Origin: Irineochytrium annulatum
Taxonomy: Eukaryota > Chytridiomycota > Chytridiomycetes > Chytridiales > Chytridiaceae
Direction of reading: 5' to 3'
Length of the DNA: 31,244 nucleotides
Assembly (NCBI GenBank): GCA_027600665.1
Contig: JADGJL010000216.1
Location: 1 to 31,244, forward strand
The position numbers and the translations under genes are program-made. The notes under the pieces are model-generated. The model had not been told where the DNA came from, did not search any database, and saw only the letters and a program-made list of their open reading frames with translations. This document shows positions 19,750 to 31,083 of the stretch, one piece after another. Within the stretch, counting starts at the first letter, position 1. Every line of letters begins with the position of its first letter.

Positions 19750-21238
19750 AGAGGGTTGGAGGCCGACGATGGCGCTGGCGAACAGAGTAGCATGTTCTGA
19801 GGAAGGGTTGGGTTGTCCTTTTCTCGACTACATTTTACGAGTCGCTACGGACGTTAGTTGCGGACTTTGTCCTTTACCTTTTGAACTTCATTCTCATCGA
19901 TTATCCTCTTGTATTTTTCTTCGGTCTGCTCTAGCATCATTGTCACGCTTGGCGCTCCCCTTACTTTCTTTCTTCCCTTTAAGCACCTCTTTTAAGTTCT
20001 GGCCTGTGACCGTCCTGTCCTCTCTAGTCCCACATGTGTCTCACTTGTTTGCTGGTATCTTTCGCGCTTGTTTAATAGCACGGGATCTTTGCAATTGCCG
20101 TTCGATTTTTGCCGCTCGGCCGTCGGCTCGTCAATGGCAGGACACAATACAGTAATTTAACGTCCTCTGCGCTTGCTCGAGCTGTGTCAATGTAAGCCCT
20201 CGAGAGCATCTACTAAGCTCCCGAGGATGCTCTTATGTAAAACTCTATCTGTCATTGGCGACCAAATGGTCCGTCTGACGACCGAGCTCGACTTGATCGG
20301 GTACGAGGTCGCCGAACTTGGCTTCGACGGCAGAGCGAGGGGCCGGCTATGTATCGTGACGGACTCATGGTGAGGGCCGTGTGCACCTTCCTTAAGCAAC
20401 TTTTTTTGATACAATTATTGAAGATGGTCAGGACGCCTAGAATGACTACTCGGGCCTATGGCTGCGTCGCCGGACTGGATGGGCGGACGACAGATCGCCA
20501 CTCTGCTGCCCCCTGTGTTGTGAAGGATGAAGGATGTCGCCGGGCAGAAGGATGACCATGGCGAATTGACGCCAACGCGATCGCATTCAGCGATTTCCAC
20601 ACGGAGTCATCCTGACTCGATCATATGGCGAGTGTTTGTTGTCAACACCGTCACTCACCTCAGGCGCTGGGGACCGACCAAGAGCAACAGGCGTTGCGAC
20701 AACAATTCGCGCTCACTTTTTAAGCCGACAACGCTCGTCGATTTGGCGGATACATCGTGACGCAGATCGACTCACCCACATCATGACTTGTTGTCGGGAT
20801 ATCAATATTTATCAAAAAAAGTTTGACGACTGGGAACTTAGTGAGACCCGTTCAATTCGAGCCTCGACCCTTTCTATATTTCCAAATCGGTGGTCCTGCG
20901 TCTGGCGGCCTTGCCAGAGATTTACGCGTCTGTCACTCCGGCCTCGACCGGGCGACATGACCATCTCATTGTCACTCTCTCGGGGAGAACAATGGGCGAC
21001 CAGGCGTGACGGACTTTACATGGAAATCGCCTTCATCATCACGCCGCCGGCCTTTCCCTTTTCCGCTACCCATTGTTGTGGCAGCCGCTCGACCGCCGGG
21101 CTTCTCAAGTAGTCAGTCTGTCTCCCCAACGTCGTCGACGCCAGTCAGACTCGCTCGGCAGACAACAGAATCCCCGGAGCACTCGAAGAAGCACCATCCC
21201 AGCTGTTGATCACACAACCGTACAAAGTAACAGACAAG
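19750..21238. other. Spacer and 5' UTR of the next gene
   Basis: T-rich 3' UTR-like sequence follows the GPI gene up to about 20160. The remainder has no exon chain that I find credible. The last part should include the promoter and first non-coding exon of the gene starting at 21310. Confidence 0.4.
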
Positions 21239-21309
21239 GTATGTGCCGCGAGGAGACCGTGACCGACGCGGCAACAAGATCGGACACTTCTCTAACCTCG
21301 CGTCTTCAG
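21239..21309 (+). other. Intron in the 5' UTR, ending at the start codon
   Basis: Donor AAG|GTATGT at 21239, branch-like CTCTAACC and acceptor TCTTCAG directly followed by ATG. Removing it leaves the ATG at 21310 as the first start codon of the following frame, which decides the start. Confidence 0.6.
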
Positions 21310-22221
21310 ATGAACTCCCCCGACAAGGCCACGGGTCCGTTCGTCGTCCTCCGCCACGACCCCGCCACCCGCAAGACCTCCCTCGTCCTCCCAAACCCCA
21401 ACGAGTCCCTCTGGTCCCTCCGCGAGCTCCACGCCCACAGCCTCCGCCACCTCCTCTCCGCCCTCGACGCCGTCGACCCAACCTCGCACCCGGACCGCGT
21501 CCGCTACGCCTTCCTCTCGCGCGTCTTCGCCGTCACGGCCCCGCGGCCGATCGGCGGCAAGCGGGACCCGGGCTTCCGCAAGGTGCTCGAGGATGACGCG
21601 CACGGGTGCGTCGCGTGGGCGTGCGCGAGGGCGTGCGAGCCGCCGGTGAGGATGGGGAGGAGTCGACACCCGAGGCCCGGGTTCGTGATGGAGTATCTGG
21701 TCAAGTGCTTAGGGGAGGTGGAGGAGATGGTGGCGAGGAAGGGAGAGGGGAAGGACACGATGGATGAGTGGGTCATGAGGGGGTGTGAGAGATCCGGACA
21801 TTTGGCGGAGGGGAGGTGCCTGTTGCCGGAAAGGTTGAGGGAAGGGTTTATGGGAGCCAAGGTGGCCAGGGATGGGGGGAGCATGGTGGTGGCAGTGCAG
21901 GGGAGAATGAAGCCGTATTATAAACTGCCGAGGCAGCCGTCGAGGCCGCTGACGGCGCCGAGTGTTGACGCGGACAGCAATGCGGGGTGGAGAGATGATA
22001 CGCTCGTTCATACCGCCACGCGGCCGTCGGCTCAAGTTCGCCCGCAGTACCTCAAACAGCAGCAGCCGCGACCGTTTACATCGCGGACGGTGGTGGGAGT
22101 GTCGCCAAGAGTCCTTCTCTCGAAGCCGGACCAAGTTCAAGCAAGCAACATGCCGCCCATCTTTCTCCCAAGTCCAACGGACACCGTGCAACAACCTTTC
22201 GCGACAATGGCGACCATCTAG
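21310..22221 (+). CDS. Hypothetical protein, not recognised
   Basis: A single coding exon of 303 aa starting MNSPDKATGPFVVLRHDPA. The frame stays open upstream of this ATG, but no earlier ATG survives removal of the 71-nt intron that ends at it. The N-terminal two thirds look folded, with leucine- and charge-patterned helices (SLRELHAHSLRHLLSALDAV, MEYLVKCLGEVEEMVARK), several Cys (CVAWACARAC) and an RPIGGKRDPGFRKVLEDD segment. The last 90 residues are rich in Pro, Gln, Ser and Thr and probably disordered. No signal peptide or membrane helix is seen, so probably cytosolic or nuclear. I cannot assign a family. Confidence 0.65.
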   Translation: MNSPDKATGPFVVLRHDPATRKTSLVLPNPNESLWSLRELHAHSLRHLLSALDAVDPTSHPDRVRYAFLSRVFAVTAPRPIGGKRDPGFRKVLEDDAHGCVAWACARACEPPVRMGRSRHPRPGFVMEYLVKCLGEVEEMVARKGEGKDTMDEWVMRGCERSGHLAEGRCLLPERLREGFMGAKVARDGGSMVVAVQGRMKPYYKLPRQPSRPLTAPSVDADSNAGWRDDTLVHTATRPSAQVRPQYLKQQQPRPFTSRTVVGVSPRVLLSKPDQVQASNMPPIFLPSPTDTVQQPFATMATI

Positions 22222-22387
22222 AGCATGACAAAGAGGGCTATTGGACTGCAGAGCAAGTTAGAGTACTGTAGCATATCATATTTATTAAGCATTAGACACA
22301 ATACATAAGCAAGCCCAGTACAGTAAAATCATAAACTCCTCCACTTAAAGTCATCGACCGCTATGTACAGTCGAGAAAATGTCCACA

Positions 22388-24269
22388 TCAAAGATCCTCC
22401 CTCTCTTCTACGTCCTCATTGTCCAGCTGCTTCTCCTCCCCCGCCGCCTCCCCAAAACCCAAAAAAACCGCCCCGCGGTGCCGCTCCCTCACCTCCCTGA
22501 CACACCACAACACCGCCTCGACGGACACCTCGGCGTCATCGAACATTACAAAATGCCCCGAATCCCTTGCCATGAACTGCCTCGACACGTCCCCGATCTC
22601 CTTTAGCAGCCGGTGCTGTGTGTCCCTGTGCGCCGTGTTGAGGGCGCGTGTCCCATTGCACGTGTCGAGGTCATACTCAGAGGGCGGGCACGCGTCGGCG
22701 ATCAGCTTGTCGGGCGTCACGACGGCGACGGGGAAGTCTTTCCAAGGTTTCGGCGGTGTACTAGATGTTCTCCGTTGAAAACCAAAACATATAAAAAAAA
22801 AAAAATGAAACACCCAGAAGAAAGAAAAAGTAAAATAAAATTGCAAAAGGGCGCGCTTACGTTCTCCTCGCCATCCCCGCCGACGCATTAACAAAATGTA
22901 CAATCTCGCTCGCCACCCCCTTCGGATACCTGTTGTTGAACACGTTGCTCACATCCCTCGGCGACAGCTTCGTCTCCCACAGCATCTCCAGCATATCCAT
23001 CGCGAACATCCTGTCCACCGCGAACGGGCCAACCAGGCCCAAGGCGTACGCATCATAAACGTTGTCGTGATCTGCTTGCCGCTGGATCGTGCCAGGAGTG
23101 TTGACGCGGTCGATCGCATCGGCCGTGGAGTACAAGTCCTCGTGGGAGGCGTCGAGAAAGACGAGGCCCGCGGCTTGCTCCTGAAAACGATGGGAGAAGA
23201 CGCGGATGTTGAAGCCGCCAAAGCTGTGGCCGACTGAAAACAGGTAGCAAAAGAAAGAGGTGAATGGATGCGTGAGGAGCGGCACTAACCGAGAACGAAG
23301 GGGCCCTTCTCGCCAGCGGCTTCAAGGGTTTCTTTAAGGGCGTCGGCGATTTTGAGTGAGGTTTGTGGCAAAGGTCCGGAGTCGGAGTAACCGTACGACG
23401 GTCGCTGCAAACTCATATCAGCCTTTAACTCATCAAATCGCGGCTCCGAAGGTACATACATCCCACCAGCAAAACCTCGTAACCTCCCTTATCGGCCCCT
23501 GAATGTATTTCCACGACAAACTCGCCGGGACCGACATGCCCGTGTCCATCACGACGGTTGGGAACCCGTCGCCCTCGCAGAAGATGTGTACCGCGTGCGC
23601 GTTGTTCCTGATCCAGACAACCTTGCCGGGAGGCGGGTACACGACGGCGTCGTGCGCGCGGAAGACGGCGTTGGTCGCGAGGAGGGACCAGAGGAGAAGC
23701 TGGAGGACCGTTGACAGCAGGACGCCAGAGGTAAATCGGCTGGAGACCGTACCGTTGGCAGGCGCGGCATTCAACAACGGCCGCGTCTCCCCGGCCTGAT
23801 TCGCGTCGGTCGCTGCAGCGACGGCGGCCGTGGCCGATCCAGTCTTCGTCACGGCTCTTACGGCCGCCATCTGCATCGGCGCCGCCCACACCATCGCGCA
23901 AAACGCCAACAGCGCCCTACTCGCCGCAATGTTCTCCTTCGCGACCGCCAGCCCTCCCATCGTCATCAACGCCAACACCGGCCCTCCAACCGCCCAGACC
24001 CCCAACAACAACCCCGTCGCGGCCCGCGGTGTCGTCTCCGCCGGTTCATGCGTCGCAAGATATAGCGCACGGTAGGATGCAGCGATGGAGAGGAGCTCGA
24101 GGTAGAGGATGGGCGCAAGGGCGCCACGGGTGACGTGGACGTGGGCGTCCGGGTCGGAGGAGAGAATCTCTGCGAAGGAGATGAGGGAGAGGTAGACAGT
24201 GTAGGCCGCACTCCCGGCTGACATCCAGAGGAGGAGGCGCGGGACGGCGTCGGTGGGTCGGGATGCCAT
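22388..24269 (-). CDS. Alpha/beta hydrolase with N-terminal membrane domain
   Basis: Four exons, 23460-24269, 23290-23404, 22861-23233 and 22388-22760 (phases 0, 1 and 2), give 556 aa. The first 205 residues hold five hydrophobic helices (about 11-35, 49-72, 84-109, 116-138 and 183-204). The hydrolase core follows: HIFCEGDG and DTGMSVPA (oxyanion region), WDRPSYGYSDSG, the nucleophile elbow VGHSFGG with Ser312, LVFLDASHED, and DSGHFVMFDD with the probable catalytic His502. The acid residue is not certain. The order is that of serine hydrolases of the alpha/beta fold such as epoxide-hydrolase-like and lipase-like enzymes. The membrane domain suggests a lipid-soluble substrate and anchoring in an internal or plasma membrane. 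Chemistry beyond hydrolysis cannot be stated. The third intron carries a long A/T run. Its 3' end is only 166 bases from the convergent gene ending at 22221. Confidence 0.9.
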
Positions 24270-24519
24270 CGCTGACGAACAACTGTTCTAAACAAGTGCA
24301 CAAGCCGCTTGCGACCTCTTCCTACTTCCTAGGACAGTTAGACCAACTATTGCCAATTACGGCCCCGGACCGCTGCCGTCCACTCCGGTGCGAACATCAA
24401 GTTGACGCTGTCGAGCCTCGTCAGAAGAACACCAACAACAACTTCCTGTTCGAGAAGTCATCCGCCGTTGCGATCCCCTTGTCCTCATCATGCTAACCGT
24501 TGTCCAGCAGAGGTTCATA

Positions 24520-25010
24520 GCTGTCGCGAACGTCTAGGAGCCGAGGCCGAGACGCCCAGGTGCCGAGGTCGCCCCCTACCCGGCGTGGAGAGCCACATAT
24601 GTATCGACTTCTCTAAATCTTCCGTCACATCCACGTTGTCCGGCCTCGTCAGCCACGGTAGAATGCTATGGGGTTGGACGGGCAACATCGATCGTGTGTT
24701 CATGCCGTATCGCTCCGTGCCCATGAAGCATACGGACGGATCCAAAGATGATCGCCATGTGTAGGTCCTTCTGTTACGCGACAGCATCCTTCGACGGCGG
24801 GTCGAACTTGAAGGTGTGCTGGAGCATAACGTTTTAAGTCCGGAATTGATCCAGGGTTCCAAAATATGCCGAGTACAGGTGAGATGTTGGGCAGCTCGCC
24901 GGACCTGCGGCCAGGAGGCATGTTGTGGAGAGCGTCCCTCTCGAGCGGCAATGAGGATCCAACTGGAGGAGGATGTTGGGAAGAATCTTTTCGACCAGTT
25001 GGGCGCCGTG
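24520..25010 (-). pseudogene. Dead F-box gene copy related to the gene at 28756
   Basis: On the minus strand fragments in three frames line up with the F-box gene at 28756. AQLVEKILPNILLQLDPH (about 24950-25005) matches AKVLDEILFNILRQLDPH. LQHTFKFDPPS (about 24790-24825) matches LQHALTNDPPS. ILPWLTRPDNVDVTEDL (about 24610-24665) and GRGRPRHLGVSAS (about 24545-24585) match LLPWLTRLDYMDVTEGL and GRRRPRHLSVSS. Frameshifts and stops between the blocks make it non-functional. No LRR part is recognisable downstream, so the copy is also truncated. Confidence 0.82.
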
Positions 25011-25327
25011 GATGAATGGCAAGGCGGCGGTTGGAATGCGGATAGAATGGAATGCAATGGAATTTGGAGGTGAGACTACCGCCGACGACGTTAAGCGGCA
25101 CCGTCGCGACACGACGTTTATAAAGGTTTTTGGCCGACGCGCCGCGATCGGATGACGCGCAGTTGTCGAGTGTGAGCAGAATTACAGCTTTGGTAAGATA
25201 TCGTCGAACTCGCCGGGGCAGGAGAGGCTCTGACTCAACCAGCCGTCAAAAGATCGTCAACGGCACCACCAAACGCGTCCTCAACCCCGCCCAACACCCG
25301 CCTCCGTCCCGCCAGGCCGCCGGGACG

Positions 25328-28279
25328 ATGGATCCCGTCGGAAACCTCATTGCCGGTGAGGGGAACAACGACAACCTCGATCTCCTGTTCGCCGATTTCC
25401 TCCTGAGTCAGGCGTCGCAGCCGACGCACCAACTCCTCCAACCAGCCTCCCGGGCAGCAATCACCGCGCTCGACCCCACAGCCCGCGATTTGGCCGAGTT
25501 GACCGCCCCCGGCCTCCATTTCGCTCACGGGGGCACCGTCACCGACCAAAAGGCCGCTCCAGTTCCAACCAGCGCAGCACACGGGGATGAGACGGATGAG
25601 ACGGGCAGACTGGCACTCGTGCTCCGCATACTCGAGGTATCGTAGTACTTCAATGTTGATCGTCCGTCGCCCAATTTGGTGTAATCGGTCCTCCTTGCAG
25701 GAAAAGAGGAAATTACGAGAAGAGGAGCGCAAGGGGAACGAGGTGCAATTGGAGATGATGCGGCTCTTGGCTCAAACGCCGACGTCTGCGACGCCACATC
25801 AACAACTGCCGATCAACGGGATTACTGGACACGCGGGCGTGTTCGGCTCCCAGCCTTTTGAACCGTTCACGACTAACGCTGGGGGATCGCCGTCACTTGA
25901 TGCCTTGCTGGCCGGTGGAATGTCGGGAGGCGTGTCGGCAGTGAACGGGACCGGCGCGTTCAGGTTCGATCCCATGCGGGGCCTCGGGGACGTTGCTTTC
26001 CCGTCCTCGAGTTCACTTCTTGAATCAGACGCCGTATTTGCGAGCCTGCAGGCAGGCGCTGGTGCCTCTAACTCGTTCGACTTCAGCCTGATGGACGGTG
26101 GCGACTCGCCAATGCAGATGCTCTTGACACCGGAGAGGGGATATCACGTCGTGGATGACTTTAAAGATCTGGGCGGCGGTGTCGAGGTTGGTGGAAGCCT
26201 TGAGTCTTTGAATGGGCGGCTGGAGGAAGGAATGGTGCTCGACGGGAATGCTGTTGAGAACTACGCGGCCGTACAGGTTAGGATTGATGTCTCTGGCAGG
26301 TTATGCGCTAATACAATTCTTGAATTCCACCAATCATAGAGCCAACTCAATCAGTTTCATCAAATACAGCAGCATTTGGATCTGCTTACAAGGCAGAGCG
26401 GCCAATTACCCGAGTTGGCGATGGACTCCACGGGACTCTTGAGTATGACAGATTTGCTGAATGCCGATAATGTGGTATGTAATCGTATTTGCAAATTCGT
26501 GGTCGCTGAACCTGCTACAAGGCATCAGTCACATCATCCCCGGATCCCGACATCGCGTCAAATCCAAGCCCCTCCCTCTGCCTCCCCCAGCCCGCTCCGT
26601 CGGCCTCTCGTATTAAAAAGCGCGTACCCACATCAAAGCCGGGAACCCGCTTCCCCTCCTCCGCCGTTTCATCCACACATAAGCCCTCAAAGAAGACCGC
26701 TTTAGCTTTCGATTCCTCATCAACGCCGCACCCGGCGAAACCCCTGATCCCGCTCCTTCCGCCTTTACTCCTCGTCCCCGAAGGTGCATCGGGAGCGGCC
26801 GCGCACGCCCGCCGGAAATCATCCATGCCCGAGCTACACGGCAAACGCGTCTTCGTGCCCGGTGACGTGTTCGCGCACGCGGCCGCGAGGGCGAGCAACC
26901 GACGGCGGACGGTCGAGGAGCCGTGCGTCTGTGCGAGCGGGGGCGCGTGTGGCGGGCGGACGCTGGGGACGCTGCATTTGAGGGGCACGGTGAAGGCGCT
27001 CGAGGTGCGGTGCGTGGCGGACATCAGGTGCGCGGCCTGTGTCGGGGAGGAGGCCTCCAGCGCTGGCGGTGGAGGAGGGAGGAAAGGGAAGAAGAGGGGA
27101 CGGGAGACGGCCGCGAGGGTTGAGTGCGAGGTGTGTAAGAAGGGGATCGGTTTTGGAGGCGTGCGGCGGGCGTTGGAGTCGGAGATCAATGGCGGCGCGG
27201 GTGAGATGGGGGAGGATGTGGATGAGGAAGAAAGTAACGGGAAGGAGCTTGGGATTGAGGTTGAGGTCGTGTGCGTGAACTGCGCGGAGAAATACCTGTT
27301 TTGCTCCGAGTGCGGTGGGGGCGGGAAGTCTCGAACGGGGAAGTGGAGACCTCGGGCCATGTTCGAGTCCAGCCGGAAGACGTGCTCGCTACCGCATATT
27401 CGGATTGGGTCTGCGCTCGTGCAACATCGGGTACTCGAGGTGCCGACGGAGTTAACTGCGGATGTTATGCGGGGCGTGCAGGAGGTGTTCTTCGACTGCC
27501 TGCTGAGCTTGTACGCCATCCCCGCCGTTCTAGAGCATCATCCGACCTTGACGACGTACGAGAGCGTGAAGGGGGAGGTGGAGGGCCTTTGGCGCGGGTC
27601 AGTGCAGGACGCGATCGAGACGGACGCGTCCTTTTTGGGCGGGAAGAAGATGTATTTGATAGTCGCGTGGATTGAGAAGCGGCACCGGAACAAAGGGAAG
27701 AAGCCGAAGAATGCGGAGAGGGAGCAGATGCCCTGGCTGCAGCGGCTCGCACTGGAAGGAATCGTTGCGCCGCGGAAACTAAAGGGGAGCTCGAGCAGCA
27801 GCAACACGGCGTCCGCGGGGGAGGGCGACGAGGGGGACGGACAGGACCCGGATCGGTGCTACACGGCGTTCTCTGTTTACGAGTGGGATCGCGCGCGTGG
27901 AGCGCTATTCACTCTGCAGATGTCGCCGCGATCGATCTTTATCCCGACGATGGAGTCTTACGCAGAGCTGATCCGGCGTGGCGTCGAGCGCGTACGGGCC
28001 GACGTGCGGAGGGACGGCGCTCCGGCGCTGGAGCACGTGTGGTGCTGGACAAGACGGGAGGAGCATACGAGGCTCAAGGTCGTCCCGGAGCGGCTCGGGT
28101 TTGTCAGGAGAGAGGAGTACCTTAGGATGCACCCGGAGGTGGACCGAACGACGTTTGAGAGGGACGGGTTTGGACCCCTGGCGGAGGAGGGGTGCGTCGT
28201 GTGGGTCACGAGCGTTAAGGACTTCTTGAAAGGGAAGTATGGCGGGGAAGGGGATGGAATGAAGACGGACGAAGGTTGA
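25328..28279 (+). CDS. Large Cys-rich, coiled-coil protein, possible nuclear regulator
   Basis: Four exons, 25328-25636, 25701-26276, 26340-26474 and 26522-28279, all phase 0, give 925 aa. A coiled-coil-like segment (LRILEEKRKLREEERKGNEV, about 98-117) spans the first intron. Residues 120-440 are low-complexity (Ser, Pro, Gly) with a Gln-rich piece (SQLNQFHQIQQHL) and basic runs (SRIKKRVPTSK, ARRKSS). From about 475 paired Cys appear (CVCASGGAC, CVADIRCAAC, CEVCKK) ending in CVNCAEKYLFCSEC, a zinc-ribbon-like set. A dense conserved-looking region follows, with GKWRPRAMFESSRKTCSLPH, YLIVAWIEKRHRNKG and EHVWCWTRREEHTRLK. I associate the KWRP...RKTC...H block with unnamed fungal proteins but cannot give a function. 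It could be a transcription factor or chromatin-associated enzyme. The acidic, Gly-rich loops fit a nuclear protein. The fourth exon is open through both halves, so they are one gene in this model. Confidence 0.75.
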
Positions 28280-28755
28280 AAGCTGGGCCTTTCAAATGCC
28301 GTGAGACATTAATACATTGCATACCAAGTCGAAACAACGCTCACCTTTCGCAGACGGTGCTAATGAATATTTATTGCGAACCGTCGTTTTAATTACTTGA
28401 AGTATTGGCCTTACACTCATTTTGATCCACTTGTAATCCTCCCCATACGCATATCCGCAAGTGACCGCACACCTGGTTGTCGATGGCAGCGGCAGCTCGG
28501 AAGCGCTTAATCTTTCGAAGGACATACACAGGCAGCCGGCTACATTCGTGGCAAGTTGGTATTAATAACTTCCCAACTTCCGTAGGCGCGCCATCAACGT
28601 TCGTCGTCATCACGTTGGCAATCTGATGAAGTCGAACGGAATCCTGTAGGTGCCAAAGCGCGCCGATCCTCACATCTCTTCCATTCCCCGAGTTGCGGCG
28701 CTCTGGTGCTCCCCTGCTGACGTTGATCGACAGCAGATCTGCAAACCCTTCCACG
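28280..28755. other. Spacer between tandem plus-strand genes
   Basis: Holds the 3' UTR of the Cys-rich gene and the promoter of the F-box gene. No coding exon or repeat seen. Confidence 0.4.
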
Positions 28756-30458
28756 ATGTCAAGTCCCGCACCCGCCGCACTAGTCTTCGATGACGCTAAG
28801 GTTCTCGACGAGATCCTTTTTAACATCCTCCGGCAACTGGACCCTCATCATCGAAGGGATCGTTTTGCCCTGTACAGCTGCCTCTTCGTCTCGCGTCGTT
28901 ACTTTGAGAGTGCCGCCGAGCAGCTGTACTCGTGCCAGATCTTGCGGTCGGAGGTCGCAACCTCCGGCGATCGCATCTTCAACGACATGCTACAGCACGC
29001 CCTAACAAACGACCCGCCATCATCGACCGATGTCGAAGGCACCGTCAATGCCGTAGCGTCTCGGAAAGACAGCCGCATGGCGCTATACCTTCGTTCCATT
29101 ATGGCGCTTCGGTGCACGGAGCCTTACGACGTGACAACCTCGGGAAGACCAGTGTCGCCGTGCCGCCTTCTCCCGTGGTTGACGAGGCTCGATTATATGG
29201 ACGTCACAGAGGGGCTCAACGAGTGGATTTCCACCATGGAGTGCTGGCTTAGCCAACCGGGAAGGAGGCGTCCTCGACACCTCAGTGTCTCCAGTTTGGG
29301 GTGCGGGCGCTCGGGCCGGCTTGTAGAAGTGTATGGGAAGATGGTGCGCTCGATATAGTGGAGGGGCCCCAAAAGTCTCCTGAGCTCCCAATTCGCATCG
29401 TCTCCCAAGTTGGCTGCTCACCGACCGACACGTGGGTCTGTGATGCCCTTACTTAGATGTTCTGGGCCGCACGCGCGCTACTTGTCCGGAAGGACCGGGT
29501 AATCTTTTGAAACATTGTCGTGCTGGGGATAGTCCCTTGCAATTATGATGGCAAGGTGCTGCACAGTTTAAAACGGGTCGATGTGAGCGGGCCGGAGAGC
29601 ATAGAGGCAGTCGCCAAGTGCCTCGTGGCGCTTGGGAAGGGGTTGAGGCTTCTTTCGATCAACTACCGTGCTGGTCAAACTATTCTGCCGTTGCTCTTCT
29701 CCCGTCAGATTCAAGCGCAATTGTCCTGCTCCGTAAACAGTCTAAAGCGCCTTGAGATTGGGGCCGGTGATGAGACGGCTGCCAGAGTTGTCGCCGGCTT
29801 GCTAAAAGCGTCGCACGAGACGCTAATTGATGCTAAACTCCATTTGGCCTCAGTCACGATTCTAAGATCGCTACCACTCACAGCGTTGTGCGAACTGAGA
29901 TCTCTTGAACTACTTATTAATGGTGTAATCACGAGTGGAGTGGGCGATCTTAGGCTTGGATCGATGACAAGGATCTGCTCACTGTCTATTCAGGGTGGAG
30001 AGTGGACCTCTAGTGGCCTTATAGCAATAGCATTCATCGTCAACAACATGCCCGGATTACGTGAACTTCGCGTCTGCGTGGAAGACTGGAGTAACATGGA
30101 AATTGATGAGCCTGTCATGGTACCTCTTCGCTGGCGGAACCTCCGAAAGGCTCAAGTGCGCTGTGTTAGAGATACTGAATGGACCGGCAAAATGATAGTA
30201 ATGGATGTCGACGACATTTTGTCTGACGGACTGCCGTTTCTGGAGGAAATAAGTCTTGACCTCAACTTCTTTCCATTCCATGATAATGACGAGGAGGGAG
30301 CGTTCGAACAAATTATTGGCAGTGCTTTACGCAATGAGACCCTAACACCCTCGCTAGCCAATGCAGTTGTTAACATGGAAACGTGTCAGTTCAAGTGGCG
30401 TGGGGTAAAGGAAGGATTATCTCAGAGGATGGAGAGTTATGATAGTGGGCGAAGATAG
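28756..30458 (+). CDS. F-box/LRR-like protein, middle unresolved (possibly broken)
   Basis: Starts at ATG 28756. An F-box-like segment is near the N-terminus (DEILFNILRQLDPHHRRD, then LYSCLFVSRRYFESAAEQLY), the usual place for binding Skp1 in an SCF ubiquitin ligase. The first frame runs to a stop at 29356-29358 (after PRHLSVSSLGCGRSGRLV). A second frame from about 29533 to 30458 gives roughly 300 residues of LRR-like pattern (LHSLKRVDVSG, SVNSLKRLEIGAG, LCELRSLELLING, MPGLRELRVCVED, LPFLEEISLDLN), the usual substrate-binding half. Between 29331 and 29533 I find a donor (GTATGG) and acceptors, but no single intron joins the two frames in phase. Either more than one small exon is hidden there or the gene carries a frameshift. 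A related dead copy lies at about 24520-25010 on the other strand. Confidence 0.6.
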
Positions 30459-31083
30459 ATGACGCTAGAAATGAAGATCTGAACGCACAGAAATACAAAG
30501 CGGGAGATACGGAGAGCGCCAAATGGCAGAGGGGAGGATGTAATGAGCACTACCCTGAAGTTTTAGCACACAAGCTAATGGAAACGTAAACATGAAAGAA
30601 AACTCTACACAGTGAACGAAAGCGACGAGTCCAGCTGTTTTGTTGTGCACCGCGATTTTTATCGAGATTGTTTGATGTTATATTGAATGATTATTCAACG
30701 TATCGACATAAACGTTGGTAATAGAATAGACTTGTAGTAAATCATTCCAAAAAAGGACCAATTGGGGCACTTCCAAGGTACAACGTGATAGCAAAATTAA
30801 AAATAACTTTTTCTTTAATACTTTAAACTAAAAATGGGACATATTAAAAATGGGATATATTGATGTCCAAATATGACAAAGTACGAAAGATCTAAGGTTC
30901 ATTAACAAGGTGGCGAAGTGGATAAAAAGTGGAGTGCTCTAAGCCGCTCTAAGCCGCCTTGCTGGCCGTCATAAATGAGGGCTTAATCGACGTCGTCTCA
31001 CCAGCAAGCGACTGCCGTTGAGCCGGCCCGTTCGGCGCGGCGTAAAATGATGAACACGTAATGTCGCATTCGCGACCCGCGAG
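30459..31083. other. AT-rich spacer with short tandem repeats
   Basis: No gene is seen. Contains AAAATGGGACATATT followed by AAAAATGGGATATATT (30831-30861), and GCTCTAAGCC exactly doubled (30936-30955). The right part should include the 3' UTR of the minus-strand gene at the window edge. Confidence 0.5.

Noticed and set aside
19697..20155. Plus-strand open frame after the GPI-type gene
   Set aside because: It starts inside the preceding gene in another frame and reads T-rich 3' UTR. The product is a Leu/Ser string without a domain.
4230..20821. Shared 15-bp string ATCAATATTTATCAA near 4233 and 20802
   Set aside because: AT-rich, short, no matching flanks. Probably chance.
26515..27519. Minus-strand open frame of 334 codons
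   Set aside because: Antisense to the Cys-rich gene. Ser/Pro-rich with no motif.
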